Shown here: positions 9,931 through 17,408 of the stretch, one piece after another
Position numbering within the stretch: the first letter of the stretch is position 1
Layout: every line of letters starts with the position of its first letter
Source of the DNA: Schlesneria paludicola DSM 18645
GTDB lineage: Bacteria > Planctomycetota > Planctomycetia > Planctomycetales > Planctomycetaceae
DNA length: 49,775 bases
NCBI RefSeq assembly: GCF_000255655.1
Contig: NZ_JH636435.1
Span: forward strand, 1,068,697 to 1,118,471
Reading direction: 5' to 3'
Position numbers and translations under genes: made by a program
Notes under the pieces: model-generated
What the model was told of the DNA's origin: nothing
Databases searched by the model: none
What the model saw: the letters and a program-made list of their open reading frames with translations, nothing else

Positions 9931-10371
9931 TATACAGGATCACCACGGCTTGAAATAAGGGCGACAGGCCAATCACCGGGTTGAATGCGACGATGCTCGC
10001 GATGCGGGACAATGCCAACAACGGCAACAGAACCGATCCCACATCCAGGTCGCCCTGTAGTCGTAAACCGCCCTGACTAGCAGGTCGGTTTGTACAGGGC
10101 CTCGAAAATCGACTTGGCCGTAAGATGGGCAACTTAGCAAAAGTTCTACGGCCTCGACCTGATGGGTTGTGTCGAAAGGGGTGCTGCTGCTGGATAATTC
10201 ACTTTTGTCACCCGTAACGGTTGTCGATGTCTGATCCGTTCGCACGGACTGTCCATGCGCATTGAGATCAAGATCGTAAAGCCGACGCGGTCCAAACCGG
10301 CAATCCATGCCGCAGCGACCCGACGGCGAGCGGAATCATTTAGATCAGTATTTCGATGAGATAACTGAACG
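9931..10371. promoter_or_regulatory. Divergent intergenic region between GAF-HlyD and TolC genes
   Basis: This 441-base gap lies between two genes transcribed away from each other and therefore must hold both promoters. On the minus strand a TATAGT element at about 9932-9937 lies only a few bases upstream of the GAF-HlyD ATG (or about 15 bases upstream of the alternative ATG 9921), close enough that it may be chance. Open frames in the gap have a random-looking composition (Ser/Arg/Cys-rich) and are not called. Confidence 0.35.
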
Positions 10372-12495
10372 ATGCGCGGAGTGACCTCAGTTTTGGGACT
10401 GATGGGGATGACGACGGTTGTCATCTGTGGGTGCCTGCGCCATGCAGTCACTCCACCGCCTGCGGCACGGAATATCGACAATGGACACTATCACAAACTC
10501 GCCAAAGAGATCGAGTACCCCGACCATGCTCCGGTCGACGACGAATCGCTCACCACGACAGTGGAACCGATGTCTCTGACGAGCCCTGATTCTTCGGGCT
10601 ACTGTGACATGACACTCGAAGAGGTCATGAATCTGGCGCTGGCAAATTCGTCCGTGCTTCGAGATTTGGGGGGGACAGTACTGCGCGCCCCCGACAGCTC
10701 CAAATCGAAAAAAGATCCGTCGCTCATCGAATCCGATCCCCGGTATGGAATCGAAGCAGCGTTGGCCGCGTTTGACGCGAATTTCACGTCAAGCTTCTCG
10801 TATGAGAAGAACGATCGCGCCCTGAACAATATCTTTTTCGGCGGTGGGACGCGTCTGTTCAATCAAGAATTCGCGACGCTGCAGACTCAGGTTGCAAAGA
10901 CCGCCGCAACGGGAACTCAATTTGCGTTCCGAAACTATACGCAGTACGACGCGAACAACGCGCCAGGTAATGCCTTTCCAGGTGCGTATACCACCTGGTA
11001 CGACTTGGAAGCGCGACAACCATTGCTGAAGGGGGCTGGCGTCAACTTCAATCGACTGGCTGGCCCGAACGCTCAGCCCGGCTTCATCAACGGAGTACTG
11101 ATTGCGAGAATCAACTCGGACATCTCGTTGGCCGATTTCGAATTGGGTGTTCGTAACTTCGCCAGCGATGTCGAGAACGCGTACTGGGACCTCTATTTCG
11201 CTTATCGTGATCTGGACGCGAAAGTCTCGGCTCGCGACGCGGCACTAGAAACCTGGCGACGAATTCACGCACTCTACGAACGGGGGCGTCGTGGTGGCGA
11301 GGCAGAAAAAGAGGCTCAGGCACGTGAGCAATACTTCCGTTTCGAAGAAGAAGCACAGAACTCTCTGCATGGCCGTCTCATCGATGGCACGCGCACGTTC
11401 AACGGTAGCACTGGTGGCACCTTTCGTGGAACGGGCGGAATTTACGTTGTTGAGCGCCGCCTAAGATTGCTTGCAGGATTGCCAATCAACGACGGCCGCT
11501 TGATCCGTCCCGCCGACGAACCAACCCACGCCAAGGTCGAATTCAACTGGGAAGCAACGCTCATCGAAGGACTGACCCGCCGCTCGGAACTTCGAAGACA
11601 GAAATGGCAGATCAAAAAACGCGAAGCGGAACTCGAAGCGAACAAGAATTTCTTGAAACCACAACTCGATCTGACAGGACGCTATCGCTTCCGTGGGTTC
11701 GGGCAGGATCTATTTCCCGGTAGTGGATCGGGGCCATTCAACAACGCCACGGACGACCTGTTGAGCGGGAAATTTCAAGAGTGGCAAGCGGGATTCGAGC
11801 TTTCGTTCCCGATCGGCTTCCGACAGGCATATTCGGCCATTCGCCATGCCGAGCTTCAACTGGCACGTGAACGCGTCGTACTGCGCGAGCAGGAACGTGC
11901 TGTCGTTTATGACTTGAGCAACGCCATCGCAGAGACCGCACGCGCATTTGCACTCGTCGAAACGAACTTAAATCGACGGATGGCCGCCGCTGAGCAAGTC
12001 GCCGCAGTTGAAACCGCCTACGAGAACGACAATGCTTCGCTTGATTCGTTACTCGACGCCCAGCGTCGCCTGTCTGACGCACAAATTGCCTATTATCGTT
12101 CGCGCGTCGAATATCAATTGTCCGTGAAGAACGTCCAGTTCGAGCGTGGAACGCTGCTCGATTACAACGAGATTTATCTGAGCGAAGGCGCCTGGCCACG
12201 CAAGGCGTATGATGACGCGGAAGTGCGCGAATCACTGAAGGGGGATGCTCGTCGCTATACCACCTTCGAAAAGCTCAATCCCTGGGTCAGTCGCCCCGCA
12301 TTTCCACGAGTGATCGTTCCATCGGGCGCGATTCTGGACTCACAGACCAGTGGGGACGAAGAATCTTCCGAGCCAGCTCCACTACAGGATCAGTATGATT
12401 CGATGGATTCCGATTCGTCAGATTCCGATCCAATTGAAGCGGACCCCGGCGACGACGGCAGACTTGATCCGGACGCCTTTGGAGCGACACCCTAG
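10372..12495 (+). CDS. TolC-like outer-membrane efflux/secretion channel, probable lipoprotein
   Basis: 707 residues. The N-terminus MRGVTSVLGLMGMTTVVICGCLRH contains a probable lipoprotein signal with ICGC, an imperfect lipobox. The body has the outer-membrane efflux protein pattern: MTLEEVMNLALANSSVLRDLG at about 78-98, long amphipathic helices (DAKVSARDAALETWRRIHAL; LARERVVLREQERAVVYDLS) and two beta segments (ANFTSSFSYEKNDRAL; DLTGRYRFRGFGQDLF). The C-terminal tail of about 60 residues is very acidic (SDSSDSDPIEADPGDDGRLD), an unusual extension. It is longer than a typical TolC (about 450-500) because of loop insertions and the tail. It is divergent from the three HlyD-type genes and is the natural outer-membrane partner for them. 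Confidence 0.88.
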   Translation: MRGVTSVLGLMGMTTVVICGCLRHAVTPPPAARNIDNGHYHKLAKEIEYPDHAPVDDESLTTTVEPMSLTSPDSSGYCDMTLEEVMNLALANSSVLRDLGGTVLRAPDSSKSKKDPSLIESDPRYGIEAALAAFDANFTSSFSYEKNDRALNNIFFGGGTRLFNQEFATLQTQVAKTAATGTQFAFRNYTQYDANNAPGNAFPGAYTTWYDLEARQPLLKGAGVNFNRLAGPNAQPGFINGVLIARINSDISLADFELGVRNFASDVENAYWDLYFAYRDLDAKVSARDAALETWRRIHALYERGRRGGEAEKEAQAREQYFRFEEEAQNSLHGRLIDGTRTFNGSTGGTFRGTGGIYVVERRLRLLAGLPINDGRLIRPADEPTHAKVEFNWEATLIEGLTRRSELRRQKWQIKKREAELEANKNFLKPQLDLTGRYRFRGFGQDLFPGSGSGPFNNATDDLLSGKFQEWQAGFELSFPIGFRQAYSAIRHAELQLARERVVLREQERAVVYDLSNAIAETARAFALVETNLNRRMAAAEQVAAVETAYENDNASLDSLLDAQRRLSDAQIAYYRSRVEYQLSVKNVQFERGTLLDYNEIYLSEGAWPRKAYDDAEVRESLKGDARRYTTFEKLNPWVSRPAFPRVIVPSGAILDSQTSGDEESSEPAPLQDQYDSMDSDSSDSDPIEADPGDDGRLDPDAFGATP

Positions 12496-12868
12496 CCCTC
12501 TGACGGCGTGAAGGATTTATTCGGCGGTCGTCGACCGAATCACAGACTCACGCAAGGCCACAAAGTCGTCTTTCAGCAGACTTGTGCGGCTAGATTCTCT
12601 CTGGTATGAGACCAAACACAAATTCTTGATACACAAATATTCGTGCAGACTGTTGAATGACTGGGGTGATGTTAGACTTCGCGAGGACCGCTTGAGTTGG
12701 TCTCGAGGAATTCACATCCACAACCTTCAAGAGACTGCTCACAAAGCCGACCCGTCCGACGATTGCCAGGCGAGACCGCGTTTATGACTGCAGACGACCA
12801 CGCCACTTAACGTCGCCCTCTGTTCAGATTGGCAACTGTCCTGACATCACTGCAAACTGGATATTTTT
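12496..12868. other. Intergenic region upstream of vgrG
   Basis: This 373-base gap lies between the TolC gene and the T6SS locus. A short perfect palindrome CGGTCG-T-CGACCG lies at 12525-12537, 30 bases past the TolC stop; it could be part of a weak hairpin or an operator, but no T-run follows it. The promoter for vgrG should be here; I see no confident -35/-10 or sigma-54 element. The 67-codon frame at 12584-12787 does not look protein-like. Confidence 0.4.
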
Positions 12869-14851
12869 ATGGCGATCAATCGAGTGTCGTTCACGATTCC
12901 CGGCGGCGACGATTTGACACTTCGTCGGGTGACAACGATTGAGCAATTAGGCCGTCCTTTCGAATATCATGTCGAACTGCTCAGCCAGTCGAACACCCTG
13001 ACCTACGAAGATTTTTTGGGGCAGTCGGCCACGATCAGCTATGAGTTGCCACGGGGTGGCACCCGTTACTTCAACGGGATCGTCGCGAGCTTCGGACAAA
13101 CCTCGATTGATGGAGGTACGCACGTATTCCGGGCCATACTTCGTCCGTGGTTCTGGCTGATGTCAAGGACGTCCGACTGCCGCATTTTTCAGAACCTCTC
13201 GGTCCCCGATATCTTCGAACAAGTCTGTAGTGATTTGGGGTTCGTCGATCGCAAGAACAGCCTGACAGGAACATACGTCGCGAGAAAGTTCTGCTGCCAG
13301 TATAGGGAATCCGCCTTTCAATTCCTGAGCCGCCTGTTTGAGGAAGAGGGGATCTATTACTTTTTCAAGCATGAATCAGGCAAGCACACGTTGACATTGT
13401 GTGATGGGGCAAGTGCCCACGAGTCCTTCGCCAATTATGAAGATCTGCCATTTGCCCCGATGAAGCTTCACGAAGAGCGGGTCGATTCATGGAACCCTGC
13501 ACTCGAACTTCAACCGGTCAAACACGTTTTGCGGGATTTCGACTTTCAAAACCCCACCGCGGACTTGAGCGCCATCCTAAACACGTCACGCAGTCATCAA
13601 CACGCCAACCTCGAAGTATATGACTATCCCGGACGTTATTACACGACTGACATTGGCAACAATTTCGTCACAGTGAGAAACGACGAGGCTCAAGCTCAGT
13701 TTCTAAGAATTAACGCGACATGTGATACGTGTGCAATCAACCCGGGTTACTTGTTGAAGTTGACCGATCATCCCCGTGATGATCAGAACACGGACTATTT
13801 GATCGTTTCAGCGAAACACGATTTCGTGAATCCAGATGTCGTCCCCGGCGTGGAGCATCACAGCGATTTTGTCGTGATTCCGAAAACGCAAACCTTCCGT
13901 TCGCAACGCACCACGCCCAAACCGGTCATCTCGGGACTTCAAACTGCCATCGTGACAGGCAAGTCGGGAGAAGAGATCTGGACCGACGAATATGGGCGTG
14001 TGAAGGTACAGTTTCATTGGGATCGAGTGGGACAATCTGACGAGAATAGTTCATGTTGGATTCGCGTGGCGCAATCGTGGGCCGGTAAGAAATGGGGCAG
14101 CCAATTCTTGCCGCGAATCGGACAAGAAGTTGTGGTTGAATTCGTTGAAGGAGACCCCGATCGTCCATTAATTACCGGAAGTGTCTACAACGCTAATCAA
14201 CCCGTTCCGTACGAGCTGCCCGCCAATGCAACCCAAAGCGGGGTGAAAACGCGTAGCTCGAAAACCGGCGATGAACAAACGTTCAATGAGCTGCGATTCG
14301 AGGATAAGAAAGAGAGCGAACTTGTCTATTTCCATGCTCAGAAGGACTTTCAACGCGTTGTCGAGAACAACGATTCGTTGACAGTCGGGCTGGAAACAAA
14401 AGACCCTGGCGATCAGACAATTCAGATTCACAATCACCGCACGGTGACCCTGGACGAAGGTAACGATACGCTTCTGGTCAAAAAGGGAAAGCGCGAGGGG
14501 ACGATCAGCGAAGGGGACGACCTTCTTACGGTCTCAAAAGGCAAGCAAGAGGTCACGATTTCAGAAGGAAATCAGATCCTCACCGTGTCGCAAGGCAATC
14601 AGACCATCACGGTATCTCAGGGAGATCAATCTGTCACGATCACTGCGGGAAGTTCGACGACAGAGGCGGGTACAGCGATCGAACTGAAGGTCGGTGGGAA
14701 CTCAATCAAAATCGATTCGAGTGGCATCACGATCAAGGGTACGAAGATCTCGATTGAAGGGGTCGCCAAAACGGATATTAAGGCTCCTAAAGTCTCCGTC
14801 ACGGCGGATGGCGATCTGACGCTGATGGGCAGCATGACAAAAATCAATTGA
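12869..14851 (+). CDS. vgrG: TssI/VgrG, type VI secretion spike
   Basis: 660 residues. Residues 1-360 form the gp27-like part (SFTIPGGDDLTLRRVTTIEQ; FLSRLFEEEGIYYFFKH is the hallmark VgrG sequence). The gp5-like OB-fold follows (DEYGRVKVQFHWDR, CWIRVAQSWAGKKWGSQFLP, IGQEVVVEFVEGDPDRPLIT, GSVYNANQPVPY). The C-terminus is a needle with tandem short repeats (ISEGDDLLTVSKGKQEVTIS, then EGNQILTVSQGNQTITVSQG) and a DUF2345-like tail ending in DGDLTLMGSMTKIN. VgrG forms the trimeric puncturing spike on the Hcp tube, capped by PAAR. There is no fused enzymatic effector domain. The FHA gene starts within a few bases of its stop, so the two are co-transcribed. Confidence 0.97.
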   Translation: MAINRVSFTIPGGDDLTLRRVTTIEQLGRPFEYHVELLSQSNTLTYEDFLGQSATISYELPRGGTRYFNGIVASFGQTSIDGGTHVFRAILRPWFWLMSRTSDCRIFQNLSVPDIFEQVCSDLGFVDRKNSLTGTYVARKFCCQYRESAFQFLSRLFEEEGIYYFFKHESGKHTLTLCDGASAHESFANYEDLPFAPMKLHEERVDSWNPALELQPVKHVLRDFDFQNPTADLSAILNTSRSHQHANLEVYDYPGRYYTTDIGNNFVTVRNDEAQAQFLRINATCDTCAINPGYLLKLTDHPRDDQNTDYLIVSAKHDFVNPDVVPGVEHHSDFVVIPKTQTFRSQRTTPKPVISGLQTAIVTGKSGEEIWTDEYGRVKVQFHWDRVGQSDENSSCWIRVAQSWAGKKWGSQFLPRIGQEVVVEFVEGDPDRPLITGSVYNANQPVPYELPANATQSGVKTRSSKTGDEQTFNELRFEDKKESELVYFHAQKDFQRVVENNDSLTVGLETKDPGDQTIQIHNHRTVTLDEGNDTLLVKKGKREGTISEGDDLLTVSKGKQEVTISEGNQILTVSQGNQTITVSQGDQSVTITAGSSTTEAGTAIELKVGGNSIKIDSSGITIKGTKISIEGVAKTDIKAPKVSVTADGDLTLMGSMTKIN

Positions 14852-14859
14852 GGTGTATT

Positions 14860-15801
14860 TTGGGTATCACGCTCAGCGTAGTAACCGGTGCGTCAGCAGG
14901 CCGTAAAGTGCGCCTGTCCACGGGGCAGACGGCACGCTTCGGCCGAACAGAATGGGCCGATTACTCATTCCCGCATGATCGTTCGATGAGTGACGTTCAT
15001 TTCATCGTCGAATGCAATCACGACCATTGCCTGGTGCGTGACCTGGGAAGCGAATCAGGGACCTTCGTCGGCGACGCTCAGGTCACAGAAGTCAGGCTTC
15101 ACACCAGCGATCAGATCAAGGCCGGCGCCACGGTGTTTTCCGTTGTCGTCGACGGTGAATCCATTCCAAATCGAATCGAATCGAGTACGGCAACAGTCGA
15201 GACAGTTGACTCAACTTTGACGAGCGCCGCACCAGTCCCGCCGCCAACGTTAGTTGAGATTTGCGAGTACGTGAAGTTGGACGCAACGGCGCTTGAACTC
15301 GCCAAGGGCCGCACAATCGCGCCGCTGGAATTTGTGAGTGTCCTCGCCCACGAACGCCAGTTCATGTCCGCACTGCGATTGATGGCACATCAGCTACAAC
15401 GGCGTGAGGCCGTATGGTGGGGTTCGCTTTGCACACGAGAAAGCGTAGGAAGTGCCTTGTCACCGAAGGACGTCGCGGCACTTGATGCCGCCGAGCAATG
15501 GGTCAAAACCGGCGAAGAAGCGGATCGCAGGAAAGCGCATGATGCAGCAGAGTTAACCAAGTACGAGACGGCGGCTGGATGGGTCGCTGAAGCGGCATTT
15601 TGGGCGGATGGAAGTCTCTCCCCCATCGGATTCGATGATGTGATCTCTGACGAGCGGCTGACCGGACAAGCCATCACAGGTGCGCTATTAATGGCGGCGG
15701 TGCAAGTTTCGCCGCTGAAAGCACAAGCGAACTACTCGCGTTATCTGGCGATCGCTCAGGATGTGCTCAATGGGAAATTGGCGGCTCCGAAGAAGAAATA
15801 G
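14860..15801 (+). CDS. FHA-domain T6SS-associated protein
   Basis: The chosen start is TTG 14860, preceded by TGAGGTG overlapping the vgrG stop; TTG 14848 is an alternative with four more residues. 313 residues. Residues 1-95 are an FHA phosphothreonine-binding domain: FGRTEWADYSFPHDRSMSDV (GR and S..H-like positions) and LVRDLGSESGTFVGD. A Ser/Thr/Pro linker leads to a helical C-terminal domain (about 130-313) rich in Ala/Leu, loosely reminiscent of DUF6931-type domains; this is not a firm assignment. FHA proteins such as TagH/Fha control T6SS assembly through threonine phosphorylation in some bacteria, but no PpkA kinase or PppA phosphatase is encoded in this window. The 3' end overlaps the convergent methyltransferase gene by 35 bases. 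Confidence 0.88.
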   Translation: MGITLSVVTGASAGRKVRLSTGQTARFGRTEWADYSFPHDRSMSDVHFIVECNHDHCLVRDLGSESGTFVGDAQVTEVRLHTSDQIKAGATVFSVVVDGESIPNRIESSTATVETVDSTLTSAAPVPPPTLVEICEYVKLDATALELAKGRTIAPLEFVSVLAHERQFMSALRLMAHQLQRREAVWWGSLCTRESVGSALSPKDVAALDAAEQWVKTGEEADRRKAHDAAELTKYETAAGWVAEAAFWADGSLSPIGFDDVISDERLTGQAITGALLMAAVQVSPLKAQANYSRYLAIAQDVLNGKLAAPKKK

Positions 15802-16885
15802 CCAGAACGGATTCTCGTTTTTGTGCGATCGTCAGACTGAGACGATACGACATACTGGCTCGATCGTGCAGCCTGACCTGCCATGGAAGCGAGTCCCGTT
15901 CTTCGATCACGTCCATCTCTGGTATCTGACCCGGCGCCCCCTCCGTAAACAATTTACGAACCGCGTTCTCTGACGCCCCTCGTTCGACCGCGCGCTGTGA
16001 ATGCCCACCGAGCCAACCTTCTACATTTGTTGCCGCAGGGGACCAGTCAAATGGTGTGGTGAGGATCAGCTTTCCACCGGGGTTCAGCAGTCCCGATGCA
16101 GAATGCAGAAACTCGGCAGGTGCGGACACGCAATCAAGGACATTTAGAGCAACGGCAATTGAAAACGATTGCCGCGAAAAGGGAAGTGCAAGCAGGTCGC
16201 AGGCCCAAAAATCGACCTGATGTGCGTGGGACGAGACATAGGCGAACTCTCGGCGATCATAAACAACACCGACACGCCGCCGCGGATAGCTCACGCGTCC
16301 GGTTCTCAAGATGCTTGACGCCAACTGCAGCATCGAAAAATTCAGGTCGACACCCAGCGCGAGCTGATCGTGGTGCTCAGCCAGTTCGAATGTGGTTCGG
16401 CCCACAGAACACCCCATGTCGATCACGGGCCCTGAAGGCAACGGCCCCGCAAGCTGAAGCGACTCGGCGAGATTTCGTACAATTGAGCCCGAAGATGTCG
16501 TTGACGGCGCGTCCGCGAGATCGTAATCACCGTAATGATCCCAGGAATAAGCGCTCAGCAATTGTCTTCGAACATCGAAAGCGGATCCCGGTCCACTGCA
16601 GTCGCCAAGCAGGCTTTCCAACTCTTCGGATAAGTCGGATCGCATCAACGCTGGAAGAACATTGTCGGACACATATGCCCGCAACGGCCCCACGATAATG
16701 GGAATCCCATCGAGAATCGGAAATTCTCGCTGACAGTCCGTACACGGACAAAGCAAGATTCCCTCAAGAATATCTTCAGCCGTTTCTCGAATCGCCTGAG
16801 AGATCACGAGCGGCTGGTCTCCGCGAGATTCCGTTCGGCAAACAGGACAAACCGGCCGCAGTGCCTGAAAGTGCTTGAGGCGCAA
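15767..16885 (-). CDS. SAM-dependent class I methyltransferase with N-terminal Trm112-like zinc ribbon
   Basis: No ATG or GTG is available after the PAAR stop. TTG 16885, with GGGGG 9 bases upstream, is the likely start, giving 372 residues; upstream extension would overlap the PAAR gene in another frame and reads as non-coding. Residues about 10-65 are a Trm112/UPF0434-like zinc ribbon (CPVCRTE … CPCTDCQREFPILDGIPIIV). The Rossmann fold follows: VIDMGCSVGRTTFELAEHHD is motif I, ALGVDLNFSMLQLAS motif II, and CDLLALPFSRQSFSIAVAL covers the later motifs. The substrate is unknown. It follows PAAR directly on the same strand, suggesting translational coupling, and it overlaps the FHA gene tail-to-tail. 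Modification of an effector or spike component is speculative. Confidence 0.85.
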   Translation of the reverse strand: MRLKHFQALRPVCPVCRTESRGDQPLVISQAIRETAEDILEGILLCPCTDCQREFPILDGIPIIVGPLRAYVSDNVLPALMRSDLSEELESLLGDCSGPGSAFDVRRQLLSAYSWDHYGDYDLADAPSTTSSGSIVRNLAESLQLAGPLPSGPVIDMGCSVGRTTFELAEHHDQLALGVDLNFSMLQLASSILRTGRVSYPRRRVGVVYDRREFAYVSSHAHQVDFWACDLLALPFSRQSFSIAVALNVLDCVSAPAEFLHSASGLLNPGGKLILTTPFDWSPAATNVEGWLGGHSQRAVERGASENAVRKLFTEGAPGQIPEMDVIEERDSLPWQVRLHDRASMSYRLSLTIAQKRESVLAISSSEPPISH

Positions 16886-16890
16886 GTTAC

Positions 16891-17289
16891 TCAGCCCCCA
16901 ATCATGACCGTCGGGCAGCCGGGAGGGAGTATGTTCCCGGCAGGCCCCGGGATCACGGCCATGCAGGCGGAGTGCTGAGTCATGTCGCCCACACGCGCGG
17001 CCGGCAATCCACCAATCATAACAGTCCCCGAAGCAAGTTGAACCATCCCCGGACCGCCGGGGGCACATCCAGCCAGGGCACACGGCGCCGTCATATCTGT
17101 CTTGCGAGCTGCCGGTTTGCCACCGATTAGCACGTTCACCTGCCCCTTAATAATGGCCAGAGGCATGGGCGGGTGTGGAACGGGATTGATGGGATGCATC
17201 GGGGCATGGCAATGCGGACCACTCTGGATCACGAGATCGCCGAGTCTTGCTGCAGGTTTTCCCACGCCGTTCTCACCTATTTCGATCAA
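16891..17289 (-). CDS. PAAR-domain spike-tip protein
   Basis: 132 residues. It shows three PAAR signatures (GKPAARLGD, GKPAARKTD, GLPAARVGD) plus repeated IGG turns and a His/Cys set (PHCHAPMH, CALAGC, HSAC) expected to bind zinc at the cone tip. PAAR proteins sharpen the VgrG trimer and can carry effectors. This one is a stand-alone domain of usual size without an extension. It is transcribed opposite to the rest of the T6SS locus and shares a 119-base divergent gap with giant pseudo-caspase 1. The methyltransferase gene starts six bases after its stop. Confidence 0.95.
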   Translation of the reverse strand: MIEIGENGVGKPAARLGDLVIQSGPHCHAPMHPINPVPHPPMPLAIIKGQVNVLIGGKPAARKTDMTAPCALAGCAPGGPGMVQLASGTVMIGGLPAARVGDMTQHSACMAVIPGPAGNILPPGCPTVMIGG

Positions 17290-17408
17290 AAAAAAGGATT
17301 CGGCCCGAACTGGTGAATCAATGCCAGATTTCGACCGAAAATCCGTTTAGACCTGTACAATCGCGTCACTCTGGTTCGATCGCCTCGACCCGTTGAATCC
17401 CGAAGATC

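Noticed and set aside
12525..12537. Palindrome CGGTCG-T-CGACCG as a TolC-gene terminator
   Set aside because: The loop is too short for that pairing and no T-run follows; at most an operator-like palindrome.
16886..17083. Upstream extension of the methyltransferase to ATG 17083
   Set aside because: It would overlap the PAAR gene in a different frame and reads as Cys/Trp/Arg-rich noise; the zinc ribbon begins after the PAAR stop.
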